Both the position numbers and the translations under genes were made by a program. A DNA stretch of 64,000 bases from Desulfonema magnum (GTDB lineage: Bacteria > Desulfobacterota > Desulfobacteria > Desulfobacterales > 4be13). Position 1 is the first letter of the stretch. The number at the start of each line of letters is the position of its first letter. The stretch is from positions 5,415,633 to 5,479,632 of the forward strand of contig NZ_CP061800.1 in NCBI RefSeq assembly GCF_017377395.1, given 5' to 3'. Shown here one piece after another: positions 1 to 8,895 of this stretch. The notes below the pieces were generated by a model that was not told the DNA's origin, made no database searches, and saw only the letters and a program-made list of their open reading frames with translations.

Positions 1-344
1 ATTTTCGGAGGCTTCATGCGGATCCCAGATATCAGAAGGAAATTTCTCTTATCGGAATGGAACGCCTTCCCCACAATATGTACATGCAGGCCATCACCGA
101 GACAGGGATATTAGGAATAATTTTTTTTACGGGTTTTATCATAAGTATAATCATAACGACATTAGGCGGGCTGGGAGATGAACATATGGACGGCGTGGCA
201 AGAGGATTACTTCTGGCACTGCTCGGTCTGTTGCTCATGGGCATGTTTTCTCATATCTTGCTGACCAAATATTTCTGGCTGACCTTGTCGCTGATACGGA
301 TACTTCCGGAGGTGGTCAGATATCATTCTCAGGCTGAGTGCTAA
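1..344 (+). CDS. O-antigen ligase family protein, C-terminal fragment (cut by window edge)
   Basis: The reading frame is open from base 3, so the gene starts outside the window. The visible part has the pattern HNMYMQAITETGILG, which matches the loop and following helix of the Wzy/WaaL (Wzy_C) family, where an HN.YLQ..AETG motif precedes a transmembrane segment. At least two strongly hydrophobic stretches follow (IIFFTGFIISIIITTL and LLLALLGLLLMGMF). Members of this family are multi-span inner-membrane proteins that polymerise or ligate surface polysaccharide. The next gene is a sulfotransferase, so a role in a sulfated or otherwise decorated glycan is possible, but that is inference. Only the last ~114 residues can be judged. 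Confidence 0.75.
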   Translation, partial: FRRLHADPRYQKEISLIGMERLPHNMYMQAITETGILGIIFFTGFIISIIITTLGGLGDEHMDGVARGLLLALLGLLLMGMFSHILLTKYFWLTLSLIRILPEVVRYHSQAEC

Positions 345-373
345 ACTACCTGAATATTTAATACAAAAGTGCT

Positions 374-491
374 GTGTACAGGACAAAAAAGATGAACAAC
401 AAAGAAACCCGGCTTTTTTCTGACGGGAGAAGGTGTCCCGTCCGGGAAAAAAGCCGGGTTTCTTCCAGCACCGCAAATTTTTGTCCTGTAC
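374..491. repeat. Palindromic element with GTGTACAGGACAAAAA ends and an AAAGAAACCCGGCTTTTT core
   Basis: The outer ends are inverted (TGTACAGGACAAAAA on the left, TTTTTGTCCTGTAC on the right). Inside is a hairpin whose arms are AAAGAAACCCGGCTTTTT and AAAAAGCCGGGTTTCTT. The same family recurs at 4321-4760, 33364-33440 (core only), 33613-33683 (related core) and inside hutI at 40892-40990. It lies 25 bp before the sulfotransferase start. It has the form of a small non-autonomous element (MITE/REP-like). Confidence 0.85.
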
Positions 492-515
492 CCAGACAAA
501 AGTGAGTACGTTCCA

Positions 516-1352
516 ATGGTAAGAAAAATCATTAAACACGCTGTGGCACATCCTGATAAAATTCCGTTGTCCGTCAAGCAGACAGCCAGAAAATTTCTGA
601 TTCTCACGGGCCGCCTCACTTATTATCTCAGACCCCTGCCGAATTTTATCCTCATCGGCGCTCAGAAATCCGGCACAACATCCTTATACAGTTATCTGAT
701 ACAGCATCCCCGCATTACCCCGGGTTATAAAAAAGAGGTTCATTTTTTCGATAATCCCGGGCATTTCAGAAAAGGGATGCCTTGGTACAGAGCGCACTTT
801 CCTGCTGCTTTTACTCAGCCGGGGAGTTTTGTCACCGGAGAAGCGACTCCCTCTTATCTTTGTCATCCGCAGGTTCCGGAGCGGATGTATGAAGCTGTTC
901 CCGGTGTAAAACTCATTGTATTGCTGAGAAATCCTGTTGACAGAGCATATTCTCAATATCATCACCGGATAAGGCACGGAACTGAAACGCTGCCGTTTGA
1001 ACTGGCTTTGAAAAAAGAGGAACATAGATTTTCCTCTTATCTGGCCAGAGGGATGTATGCGGATCAGTTACAAAGATGGATGTCTATTTTTCTCAGAGAA
1101 CAGTTTCTGATTCTCAGCACTGAGGATTTTTTTCGTAATCCCCGAAAAACGCTTCTGAAAGTCACAGCCTTTTTGGAACTGCCGGACTGGCACCCTGATC
1201 CGAAAATGTTCAAAAAATATAATTCCAGCCATTATTCAGATATGAAGCCTGAGACAAGAAAATATCTTGCGGATTATTTTGCGCCGCATAATGAAAAACT
1301 ATATCGTTATTTGGGTATGGATTTCAAATGGGAGACCGAATTTTTTGAATAA
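516..1352 (+). CDS. PAPS-dependent sulfotransferase domain protein
   Basis: A 278-residue protein of the Sulfotransfer_1 type, related to heparan-sulfate N-sulfotransferase-like enzymes. Residues 44-56 (ILIGAQKSGTTSL) form the 5'-phosphosulfate loop that binds PAPS. Residues 133-148 (LIVLLRNPVDRAYSQY) form the 3'-phosphate binding strand and helix with the conserved Arg and Ser. The enzyme transfers sulfate from PAPS to a hydroxyl or amine of a glycan or lipid; the acceptor cannot be read from sequence. No signal peptide is evident, so it is probably cytosolic. It follows the O-antigen-ligase-like gene on the same strand, separated by a palindromic element, and may modify the same polysaccharide. 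The ribosome site before ATG 516 is weak (GTGAG). Confidence 0.88.
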   Translation: MVRKIIKHAVAHPDKIPLSVKQTARKFLILTGRLTYYLRPLPNFILIGAQKSGTTSLYSYLIQHPRITPGYKKEVHFFDNPGHFRKGMPWYRAHFPAAFTQPGSFVTGEATPSYLCHPQVPERMYEAVPGVKLIVLLRNPVDRAYSQYHHRIRHGTETLPFELALKKEEHRFSSYLARGMYADQLQRWMSIFLREQFLILSTEDFFRNPRKTLLKVTAFLELPDWHPDPKMFKKYNSSHYSDMKPETRKYLADYFAPHNEKLYRYLGMDFKWETEFFE

Positions 1353-1554
1353 TGAGATTTTCATAGGCACGATGAAAGGATATCCTGAGAATTACAATCC
1401 CGGCTCAGTCTGGCATTCCACGGACGGAGGAGACCATTGGAATGACATCACCAATGATCTCCAATTGAAAAGAATCAGCGATGTTGTTTATAAAGGCGGC
1501 TATCTTTATGCCGCGACATGGTGCGCCAATGCGTATCGTTTAAAAATCAGGTAA
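1351..1554 (+). pseudogene. Fragment of an Asp-box (BNR) repeat protein
   Basis: The frame reads NEIFIGTMKGYPENYNPG and then SVWHSTDGGDHWNDIT, a clear Asp-box (S.D.G..W) as found in sialidase and sortilin-type beta-propellers. About 60 residues are present from ATG 1372, ending at 1554. A full propeller has many such repeats, so this is a remnant, probably the last blade of a lost gene. The coding frame continues upstream of the ATG into the end of the sulfotransferase gene, which supports a fragment joined by deletion rather than a real small gene. Confidence 0.55.
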
Positions 1555-2228
1555 TCTTAACCTGCGACAACTCGAAAGTCGCATGAATGCAACAATAAAA
1601 TGACGCAATCCTCGCCTCGCAAATAATATGTGCAGGAACGGGGAACTTCCGGGCGGTTCATCAGCCTTTCACCAGCGTTGTTGAATAAGATTTCATTCTC
1701 ATTCTCATCCGCCGTGGTATTCACACTCACAGTTTTATTCTCATTTTTATTCGCCCTCACACTGACACTCGCAGTGGCATATGAGTCCTGTCAGGTAAGG
1801 GGCGCGGACGCTGCATGATGAGTACTGCGTATGCTGTCATGGCTAAAAATTTTCTTGAATTTTCCGATAATTCGTTGTAAGTAATATTCTGAGCTTGTGT
1901 TTTTTTTGTAAAAAATGAAACCAACAGGTATGGTGACAGAATCACTGACGAATAACAGCACAATGATTTTCTGACCGTTGACATCCCCTTATCCTGCGGC
2001 TTTATTTTGCTGTTTGTAACTTTTGCGGATGTGCTTGCAGATTTGGAACGGCTTCTGTTTGTTTTATCAATAATGAATTGGCCCTCGGTAATTTCGTACC
2101 AGATAAAAATCAGCTTAATAATTTTTTTCTGCCTGATGTCTGTCATTGGTAAGTGGTGGCTGGCGACCGACTGATAATAACGGATAGTTTATCATTGACA
2201 ACTGACAGCTATTAAAAGGAGATACGAA
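1555..2228. other. Intergenic stretch without a recognisable gene
   Basis: About 670 bp. Short open frames exist on both strands (1630-1818 plus, 1757-2146 minus), but they are low-complexity (TCATTCTCATTCTCATC runs) and match no family I recognise. The stretch ends in a good ribosome site (AAAAGGAGATACGAA) for the chemotaxis receptor. Nothing else is supported. Confidence 0.5.
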
Positions 2229-4292
2229 ATGGAATTGAAAAGCCTGCAAATGAAGCTCACCTTCTCAGCAGGAATTTGTCTGCTGGTCACGGCAGCAATA
2301 ATCATCACTTACTCTGCCATAGCCATGAAACACAGGGCTGAAATCACCCGGGAAGAGGCTGTCAGAGACGCGCAGAAATATACCGGTGCCACTGCAAGGC
2401 AATATGCCAAACATATCAAAGCAGAGCTTGGTGTCATCTTTGAAGCCGCACGTACCCTTTCCAAAGTCTTTTCGGGCATCAAAGATGAAAATATCGGACT
2501 TGAACTCAGTCGGGATGAAGCCAACAGCATCCTGAAAACCGTTTTAATCCGGAACCCTAAATTTGCCGCTGTCTTTACCTGTTGGGAGCCGGATGCCTTT
2601 GACGGAAAGGATCAGGGATATATAAACGAAAAAGGCCACGACCAGACAGGACGTTTTATTCCCTATTGGACCCGGGATAAAAATGGCAGAATTAACGTGG
2701 TCCCCCTGCCTGACTATGAAAAAACAGGAGCTTATGGCAATTATTATCTGCTGCCGAAGAAAACGAAAAAAGAGTGCATTCTCGATCCGTATCTCTTTCC
2801 TATCCAGGGAAAACCCACGCTGATCATATCTATGATCGTGCCGATTATTGTTGACGAGATATTTTATGGTATTGTCGGAATTGATCTGAGCGTTGACATT
2901 TTGCAGAAAGCGGTTGATGTCGGCATGGAGAAATTATTTTATGATGATGCTGTGCAGATTCTCGTAATCAGCCATAATGGCACACTGGCTGCGGTCACTG
3001 ACAGACCCGAACTCATGGGCAAGCATATGAAAAGTATTCATAAAAAATGTTTTGAAAAAGATATGCGAAATATTAAAGCGAATAAGGAACAGATTGAGAT
3101 AATGGGAGATCATCTTTCATTATTCTCACCTCTGAGGCTGGGCAATACGTCAACGCCCTGGTCCGTCAATGTCATCATGCCTATGGAAAAAGTCATCCAG
3201 GGGGCGGAGAGACGAACCTATCTGTCAATTCAGACAATATGGAAGACAATAAAAATCAGTATTTTATGCGTAATTATCGCTCTGGTTTCTCTGTGGTTTG
3301 TTATTCGGAAGATTGTCACGCCTATCAGAGAAATCATTAAAGCTTTAAGCGAAATAGCGAATCAGGTGGCCTCTGCTTCGGATCAGGTGTCATCCGCAAG
3401 TCAGGAGGTATCAGGCGGCTCTTCGGAACAGGCCGCTTCCGTTGAAGAAACCTCTTCCTCATTAGAAGAGATATCTTCCATGACCAGACAAAACGCGAAC
3501 AATGCCAATCACACGAATACTCTCATGAAGGAAGCCAGCCAGGTAGTTCGGCAGGTCAATAAGTCTATGGCAGAACTGACTGAATCCATGAAAGATATTT
3601 CCCAAGCAAGCGAAGAAACTTCCAAAATCATTAAGACAATTGATGAAATAGCTTTCCAGACCAATCTTCTGGCTCTGAATGCGGCCATTGAAGCAGCCAG
3701 GGCAGGGGAGGCAGGGGCAGGGTTTGCCGTGGTGGCTGAGGAGGTGAGAACCCTTGCCATTCGCTCGGCAGAGGCTGCAAAAAATACGGCAACGCTCATT
3801 GAAGGCACTGTCAGGCAGGTAAAAGACGGGGCATCAATTGTGACAAAGGCAGATGAAGTTTTTATCAGATTAATTGAAATTACACAAAAAGTAAAAAAAC
3901 TCATAGAAGAAATCTCCGCAGCTTCTCAGGAACAGGCCCGGGGCACGGACCAGATGAATAAGGCTGTGAACGAAATGGACAAGGTCACGCAGCAGAATGC
4001 CGCTAATGCCGAGGAATCAGCTTCCGCGTCTGAAGAACTAAGGGAACAGGCCGGGCAGATGAAAGGATTTGTAGAGGAACTGATAGCAATTGTCGGCGGA
4101 GAAAGAACATATGACAGCAGAGTGACAAGAACTTCAGCCAGAAAAAAGATACCTGATATTCAGGCCGGTATCAGGGACAGAAGCACCCTTGTCGTTTCCG
4201 CGACAAGAGAAAAGACAGTGATGTTGCATTCAAAAAAAGTGAAACCTGAACAGCTTATTCCTCTGAGTGATAAAGATTTTGAGGATTTTTGA
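2229..4292 (+). CDS. Methyl-accepting chemotaxis protein with periplasmic Cache-type sensor
   Basis: A 687-residue receptor. Transmembrane helix 1 is near residues 11-33. A ~300-residue periplasmic domain follows with Cache-like features (YWTRDKNGRINVVPLPDYE and a second half with GIDLSVDIL). Transmembrane helix 2 is near 338-358. The cytoplasmic signalling hairpin tip is at about 472-492 (EIAFQTNLLALNAAIEAARAG, followed by GFAVVAEEVRTLA), the strongly conserved CheA/CheW contact site. The sensor binds a small ligand, perhaps an amino or organic acid as in other dCache domains; the ligand is unknown. The start at 2229 has a strong Shine-Dalgarno (AAAAGGAG). No C-terminal CheR/CheB tether pentapeptide is seen. 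Its 3' end was copied into the downstream repeat (see 4265-4760). Confidence 0.93.
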   Translation: MELKSLQMKLTFSAGICLLVTAAIIITYSAIAMKHRAEITREEAVRDAQKYTGATARQYAKHIKAELGVIFEAARTLSKVFSGIKDENIGLELSRDEANSILKTVLIRNPKFAAVFTCWEPDAFDGKDQGYINEKGHDQTGRFIPYWTRDKNGRINVVPLPDYEKTGAYGNYYLLPKKTKKECILDPYLFPIQGKPTLIISMIVPIIVDEIFYGIVGIDLSVDILQKAVDVGMEKLFYDDAVQILVISHNGTLAAVTDRPELMGKHMKSIHKKCFEKDMRNIKANKEQIEIMGDHLSLFSPLRLGNTSTPWSVNVIMPMEKVIQGAERRTYLSIQTIWKTIKISILCVIIALVSLWFVIRKIVTPIREIIKALSEIANQVASASDQVSSASQEVSGGSSEQAASVEETSSSLEEISSMTRQNANNANHTNTLMKEASQVVRQVNKSMAELTESMKDISQASEETSKIIKTIDEIAFQTNLLALNAAIEAARAGEAGAGFAVVAEEVRTLAIRSAEAAKNTATLIEGTVRQVKDGASIVTKADEVFIRLIEITQKVKKLIEEISAASQEQARGTDQMNKAVNEMDKVTQQNAANAEESASASEELREQAGQMKGFVEELIAIVGGERTYDSRVTRTSARKKIPDIQAGIRDRSTLVVSATREKTVMLHSKKVKPEQLIPLSDKDFEDF

Positions 4293-4760
4293 ATTTTTAA
4301 AAAAAGTTGATATTTCAATTCTGTGTACAGGACAAAAAAGATGGGTGCTAAAGAAACCCGGCTTTTTCCGGAAGGGGAAAGCGCACCCTCTGGGAAAAAA
4401 AGCCGGGTTTCTTCCCGCTAGTGGGTGACAAAGAAACCCGGGTTTTTCCAGAAGGGGAAAGCGCACTCTCCGGGAAAAAAAGCCGGGTTTCTTCCCGCGA
4501 GCGATAAAGATTCTGAGGAGTTCTGAATTTTTAAAAAATGTTGATATTTCTATTCTGTGTACAGGACAAAAAAACTGGGTGACAAAGAAACCCGGGTTTT
4601 TCCGGAAGGGGAAAGCGCACCCTCCGGGGAAAAAAAGCCGGGTTTCTTCCCGCTAGTGGGTGACAGAGAAACCCGGGTTTTTCCAGAAGGGGAAAGCGCA
4701 CCCTCCGGGGAAAAAAGCCGGGTTTCTTCCCGCGCCGCAACTTTTTGTCCTGTACACAGA
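4265..4760. repeat. Tandem duplication (234 bp offset) of a palindromic element plus the 3' tip of the MCP gene
   Basis: The segment from 4265 (GAGTGATAAAGATTTTGAGG) recurs from 4499 (GAGCGATAAAGATTCTGAGG) with an offset of 234 bp. It covers the last MCP codons and stop, an AT-rich linker, the CTGTGTACAGGACAAAAA end and two AAAGAAACCCGG/CCGGGTTTCTT hairpins. Only the second copy keeps the closing TTTTTGTCCTGTACACAG end (4743-4759). The hairpins lie just downstream of the MCP stop and could also terminate transcription. Confidence 0.85.
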
Positions 4761-4767
4761 TTTCAAT

Positions 4768-5288
4768 TATAATTTAACTAAAGTATAACAGGTTTTTAAT
4801 TCTACCTATTGTATTATCAGTAAGTTACAGATCATATTTTAGGCAGATTCAGTGCAAGTTGCTGATAGTATTTGTTTTTAATTTTTAATATAATTAAATC
4901 ATAAGGTTATGAATTCATAGAATCAGCCATGACATAATTCGGACATCTGAGAAAAATTTTTCGGCTTTCCGACAAATTTTTATGATTACTGCTTATACTT
5001 GCTGTCATATTATAATTATCTCATTATAAATAAAAGATATTTTTATCGCACACCGTGTGTTGTAAGTAAGGCATAAGTAATTCGAAGTCCGCCGGACGAA
5101 AAAGGCAGAGGAAAATCTCAGGATTTTCATCCGGGGCTGTTTCGATTTTAACCATCCGTAAAATAATAAAATATTAATATATCATTTTAAATAAGCAACT
5201 TGCATTAAAATTGTCCGAAATATGGTTCGTAACCCACTGAAAATATAACAGGTAGAATTATAAAGCCGATATACTTTAGTAATTTAAG
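4768..5288. mobile_element. MITE-like element, ~520 bp, with terminal inverted repeats of about 100 bp
   Basis: The left end (AATTTAACTAAAGTATAAC, then TAATTCTACCT, then CAGTAAGTTACAGATCATAT, then GTGCAAGTTGCT) is matched in reverse complement by the right end (ATACTTTAGTAATTT, AGGTAGAATTATA, ATATGGTTCGTAACCCACTG, AGCAACTTGCAT). Similarity extends for about 100 bp inward on each side with scattered mismatches. The AT-rich interior has no coding potential that I can see. It fills the whole gap between the MCP repeats and nadE and ends 15 bp before the nadE start. Confidence 0.75.
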
Positions 5289-5302
5289 AAGAGAGGATTA
5301 TC

Positions 5303-6949
5303 ATGAAAATAGCAATTGCACAAATGAATCCCATCATCGGTGATTTTAAATATAATGTCGGGAAGATAAAAAAATTTGCGAACAAGGCCAAAGAGAATTC
5401 TTATGATCTTATTGTTTTTCCCGAACTTGCGATATCAGGATATCCGCCGCGTGATTTTCTTGAAAAAAAGGATTTTGTGGATACCAATCTTGCCTGTTTG
5501 GACAAACTTATTTCTTCTGTTCACGGCATCGGGGTTATCTGCGGGTTTGTGGATAAAAATCCTCGCGAGGAGGGAAATTCTCTTTATAATGCAGCGGTCC
5601 TTTTTGAAGACGGCAAAAAGCTGCATCAGACTCATAAAAGACTCCTTCCCACTTATGATATATTTGACGAAGCACGGTATTTTGAACCCGGCAGGGAAGT
5701 GAAATCCTATCCTTACAAAGGGCGTAAAATAGGCATTACAATTTGTGAGGATATATGGAATGATAAAGATATATTCAGAACTAGATTCTATCATACGGAT
5801 CCCGTTCCCCTGATTATAGAGGACGGGGCTGATCTCCTCATCAATATATCCGCGTCTCCTTTTCATCTGGGCAAAAAGGAACTCAGATGGAATATACTCG
5901 GCGCGATTTCAAAAAAATACAATGTTCCTTTGGTCTATGCCAACCAGGTGGGCGGTAATGACAGTGTTTTGTTTGACGGGACAAGCGTCGCGTTTGATGC
6001 TCATGGAAACATGGCCGCCAGAGCTTATGATTTTGAGGAGGATATTGTGTTTTTTGACACGGAATCCTCAGAGGGCGTGGTTCATGAAGTTACAGATTCA
6101 GACACGGAATCTGTTTTAAAAGCGCTGATCATGGGAACCCGTGACTATGTGACAAAATGCGGTTTTTCAAAGGTTGTCATCGGGTTAAGCGGGGGGATTG
6201 ACTCTGCTCTCACAGCATATATTGCTGTAAAGGCTCTGGGACCGGAAAACGTCCTGACTGTGTTTATGCCCTCACGTTATACTTCCCGGGAAAATTTCGA
6301 AGACACGGAGAAGCTTGCGGAGAATTTGGGGACAGAGCTGATGCAAATTCCCATTGACGGCATGTTTAAAGAATTTTTGAAATTTCTTTCCCCTGAATTC
6401 GAGGAAAATGAACCCGGAATTACGGAGCAGAACATTCAGGCCAGGATCCGGGGAACGATTCTTATGGGATTATCCAACAAGCATGGTCATCTTGTTCTTT
6501 CCACGGGAAATAAGTCAGAGATGGCTATTGGCTATTGCACGCTTTACGGCGATATGAACGGGGGGCTGTCCGTGATTTCAGATGTCCCCAAAACCGTAGT
6601 GTATGATATTTCACGGTTTATTAATGCAGAAAAAGAATATATTCCAAAAAGAATTATTGAGAAAGCGCCTTCTGCCGAACTTAAACCGGAACAGACGGAT
6701 CAGGATGATCTGCCGCCATATGAGGTGCTGGATATTATATTAAAAGGATATGTCGAAGACTTGAAAAGTGTGGACGAACTGGCAGAGATGGGATTTGACA
6801 AAAAGCTTGTCGCGGATATTATTTCAAAAGTCCATCGGAACGAATATAAACGGTATCAGGCTGCCCCCGGGCTTAAAGTGACATCAAAGGCGTTTGGTTA
6901 TGGCAGACGGTATCCGCTTGCCCAGCGATACAGACCTGATTGCTTGTAG
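5303..6949 (+). CDS. nadE: Glutamine-dependent NAD+ synthetase
   Basis: A 548-residue two-domain enzyme that converts deamido-NAD (NaAD) to NAD+ using ATP and ammonia released from glutamine. The N-terminal nitrilase-type amidase domain shows the Glu-Lys-Cys triad at about E41 (FPELAISGYPPRDF), K112 (HKRLLPTYD) and C148 (ITICEDIWND). The C-terminal synthetase domain has the PP-loop SGGIDS at 296-301 and later STGNKSEMAIGYCTLYGD. Length and domain order are normal for the bacterial fused form. The start at 5303 follows GAGAGG. Cytosolic, final step of NAD biosynthesis. The 520-bp MITE sits immediately upstream, so its promoter probably lies in or was brought by that element. Confidence 0.97.
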   Translation: MKIAIAQMNPIIGDFKYNVGKIKKFANKAKENSYDLIVFPELAISGYPPRDFLEKKDFVDTNLACLDKLISSVHGIGVICGFVDKNPREEGNSLYNAAVLFEDGKKLHQTHKRLLPTYDIFDEARYFEPGREVKSYPYKGRKIGITICEDIWNDKDIFRTRFYHTDPVPLIIEDGADLLINISASPFHLGKKELRWNILGAISKKYNVPLVYANQVGGNDSVLFDGTSVAFDAHGNMAARAYDFEEDIVFFDTESSEGVVHEVTDSDTESVLKALIMGTRDYVTKCGFSKVVIGLSGGIDSALTAYIAVKALGPENVLTVFMPSRYTSRENFEDTEKLAENLGTELMQIPIDGMFKEFLKFLSPEFEENEPGITEQNIQARIRGTILMGLSNKHGHLVLSTGNKSEMAIGYCTLYGDMNGGLSVISDVPKTVVYDISRFINAEKEYIPKRIIEKAPSAELKPEQTDQDDLPPYEVLDIILKGYVEDLKSVDELAEMGFDKKLVADIISKVHRNEYKRYQAAPGLKVTSKAFGYGRRYPLAQRYRPDCL

Positions 6950-7012
6950 ATTCTCATTTTCACTCATATTCAGCATGAGAGTAAGAAGAACTTGGGAGTC
7001 CCGGAGGGACGG

Positions 7013-7076
7013 CTGAAAATAGCCCGGCAATTTATTGCCGGGGTTCTGAAAATAGCCCGGCAATTCATTGCCGGGG
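7013..7076. repeat. Two tandem copies of a GAAAATAGCCCGGCAATTNATTGCCGGGG hairpin repeat
   Basis: CTGAAAATAGCCCGGCAATT is present twice, 30 bp apart, each forming a CCCGGCAAT/ATTGCCGGG stem. A third copy in inverted orientation is at 34105-34133. It lies between nadE and the rhomboid-like gene and may act as a weak terminator or attenuator. Confidence 0.8.
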
Positions 7077-7095
7077 GTTGGAGAAATATATATTA

Positions 7096-7836
7096 ATGAG
7101 ATACAATCGTACAAGATTATCATATGGATTTGGTTCCGGATTAACAGTTCTTGGAAGAAAGCTTTTAATCATTTACGGAGTCATTTATGTCTCAGAACTG
7201 CTTTTAGAGCATTGGCTGAACATTCCGGTTGTCCGGCATGTTATGCTGTGGCCTTTTGGCGACTCAAATTTTCATATCTGGCAGGTGCTTACTCATCCTT
7301 TCATCCACGATCCGCGGTCGCCGATAAGTTTCCTGATAGACTGTATTGTTCTTTATTTCTTTATCGGGCCTGTTGAGAATGCCTTCGGAACCAGACGGTT
7401 TCTGATTCTTTTTTACACGGCCGCACTCGGCGGCGCGTTATGCGGACTGGTTTTCAGCAGTGTTTCAGGTCTTAACGCACCGTTTTCAGGGATGATGCCC
7501 AGTCTTTTATCGCTTATTGTGATCTTTGGCCTGTTGAATCCCGAAGCAACAATACTGCTCATGTTTGTTTTGCCCATAAAAGCGAAATATCTGAGCTACG
7601 GCACGATCATTATCACCTTGCTGACTTTTTTGGCAAAAGCCAATCCTTATGGCGCGTATCATCTCGGGGGCATTCTTTTTGGCTATGTTTTTTTCAAAGG
7701 ACCGAGAACTCTGTTTGATCCTGAATTTATTCGCTTTAAATATCTTGAATGGCAGTTTAAAAGGAAACGGTCCCGCTTTCAGGTCATAGACGGAGATAAG
7801 AACAAGAAAAACAAGGATAAACCAACATATCATTAA
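7096..7836 (+). CDS. Rhomboid-like membrane protein, probably catalytically inactive
   Basis: A 246-residue protein with about six hydrophobic segments and rhomboid landmarks: WQVLTHPFIHDP after helix 1, an acidic-rich FIGPVENAFG segment, and the helix-6 motif AYHLGGILFGY containing the catalytic His. The helix-4 position that normally reads GASGA... reads SGMMPSLLSL before IVIFGLLNP. Aligned on the following FGLL.P stretch, the nucleophilic Ser is replaced by Met. This suggests a pseudoprotease of the rhomboid superfamily, though a shifted alignment using a nearby Ser cannot be excluded. I prefer ATG 7096; TTG 7078 would add six residues and overlap the upstream repeat. The basic C-terminal tail is probably cytoplasmic. 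Role unknown. Confidence 0.8.
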   Translation: MRYNRTRLSYGFGSGLTVLGRKLLIIYGVIYVSELLLEHWLNIPVVRHVMLWPFGDSNFHIWQVLTHPFIHDPRSPISFLIDCIVLYFFIGPVENAFGTRRFLILFYTAALGGALCGLVFSSVSGLNAPFSGMMPSLLSLIVIFGLLNPEATILLMFVLPIKAKYLSYGTIIITLLTFLAKANPYGAYHLGGILFGYVFFKGPRTLFDPEFIRFKYLEWQFKRKRSRFQVIDGDKNKKNKDKPTYH

Positions 7837-8010
7837 ATTAATGATATAAAAAAATTTGTTATCATTAGTTTTTTGCCGGACGAAGTTTGCAACCCCGTCC
7901 GAAATGTTTACCGACGGTGATCCGGAAAATATCCCGAACAGGTGTTGCAAATCCGACAAAAAAGTTACATGGGGTTCTGCCCCGCTAATTCTGATTTTAA
8001 AGGAGGAAAA

Positions 8011-8793
8011 ATGATCGGCGCGATTGCAGGAGATATTATTGGTTCTGTTTTTGAGAGACACCCTGAAAAGACAACAAAATTCAGGCTGTTTAGCCCTTAT
8101 TCAACATTTACGGATGACACGGTTCTGACAGTGGCGATAGCGTATTCAATTTTAACAGGGAGGGATTATACAACTGCGCTGAAAGCTTTCGGGTCTAAAT
8201 ATCCTGACGCGGGTTACGGAGGTTCCTTTTATGTGTGGATGCTTTCCTGTCACAGCAAACCTTACAACAGTTGGGGAAACGGGTCTGCCATGCGGGTCAG
8301 TCCGGTGGGGTTTGCATTTGATTCTGTTGAACACGTATTGGCCGAAGCAAAGAAAAGCGCACAAGTGACACATAATCATCCGGAAGGCATAAAAGGCGCT
8401 CAGGCAGCCGCGCTGTCAGTATTTCTGGCCCGCAGCGGTGAGACCAAAGACAGCATCAGAGAAGAGATCAGTGATCGGTTTGACTACGATCTGAATCGGA
8501 CCATAGAGGAAATAAGACCTGACTATTATTTTGATGTGTCCTGTCAAGGCTCAGTTCCGGAGGCCATTATTGCTTTTTTGGACTCGGAAAACTTTGAAGA
8601 TGCTCTCCGAAAAGGAATATCCCTTGGCGGAGACAGTGATACCATCGCCTGTATCGCGGGAGGGATTGCCCAGGCATATTATAAAACAATACCCCCGGAA
8701 ATTATAGCGAAGGTCAGAAACAGACTGCCTGAGGAGTTTTTATCGGTGATTGATGAATTTAACGAGAAATATAAAATCGAATTTACAAGCTGA
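8011..8793 (+). CDS. ADP-ribosylglycohydrolase (DraG-like)
   Basis: A 260-residue protein of the ADP-ribosyl-glycohydrolase (ARH/DraG) family, which removes ADP-ribose from modified proteins, DNA or small molecules. The metal-binding motifs are present: GAIAGDIIGSVFE at the start, FTDDTVLT (first metal-binding acids), GNGSAMRVSPVGF, and GGDSDTIACIAGGIAQAYY near the C-terminus. Length is normal. The start ATG 8011 is set by a strong AAAGGAGG 5-8 bases upstream. No DraT partner or nitrogenase gene is visible, so the substrate is unlikely to be nitrogenase reductase and remains unknown. The next gene (cytX) follows after 102 bp. Confidence 0.9.
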   Translation: MIGAIAGDIIGSVFERHPEKTTKFRLFSPYSTFTDDTVLTVAIAYSILTGRDYTTALKAFGSKYPDAGYGGSFYVWMLSCHSKPYNSWGNGSAMRVSPVGFAFDSVEHVLAEAKKSAQVTHNHPEGIKGAQAAALSVFLARSGETKDSIREEISDRFDYDLNRTIEEIRPDYYFDVSCQGSVPEAIIAFLDSENFEDALRKGISLGGDSDTIACIAGGIAQAYYKTIPPEIIAKVRNRLPEEFLSVIDEFNEKYKIEFTS

Positions 8794-8895
8794 ACCAGAC
8801 AGGCGACTAACTTTCAGAGGAGGGGTTGCATTTTTCGTGAATGCAGCTTTTGGAAAATATAATGGAAATAAAACAGAGAGGAGTTTGAATTTATC

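Noticed and set aside
1757..2146. 129-residue minus-strand frame before the MCP gene
   Set aside because: Low-complexity Ser/Thr/Lys-rich translation, no ribosome site, no recognisable family.
4558..4772. Small proteins rich in KPGFF/ETRVFPEGESAPSGE
   Set aside because: They are translations of the palindromic repeat in free-standing DNA without ribosome sites; only the copy inside hutI is part of a gene.
8794..8895. TPP riboswitch before cytX
   Set aside because: The leader is only about 100 bp and I could not find the CTGAGA and ACCTGA core elements.
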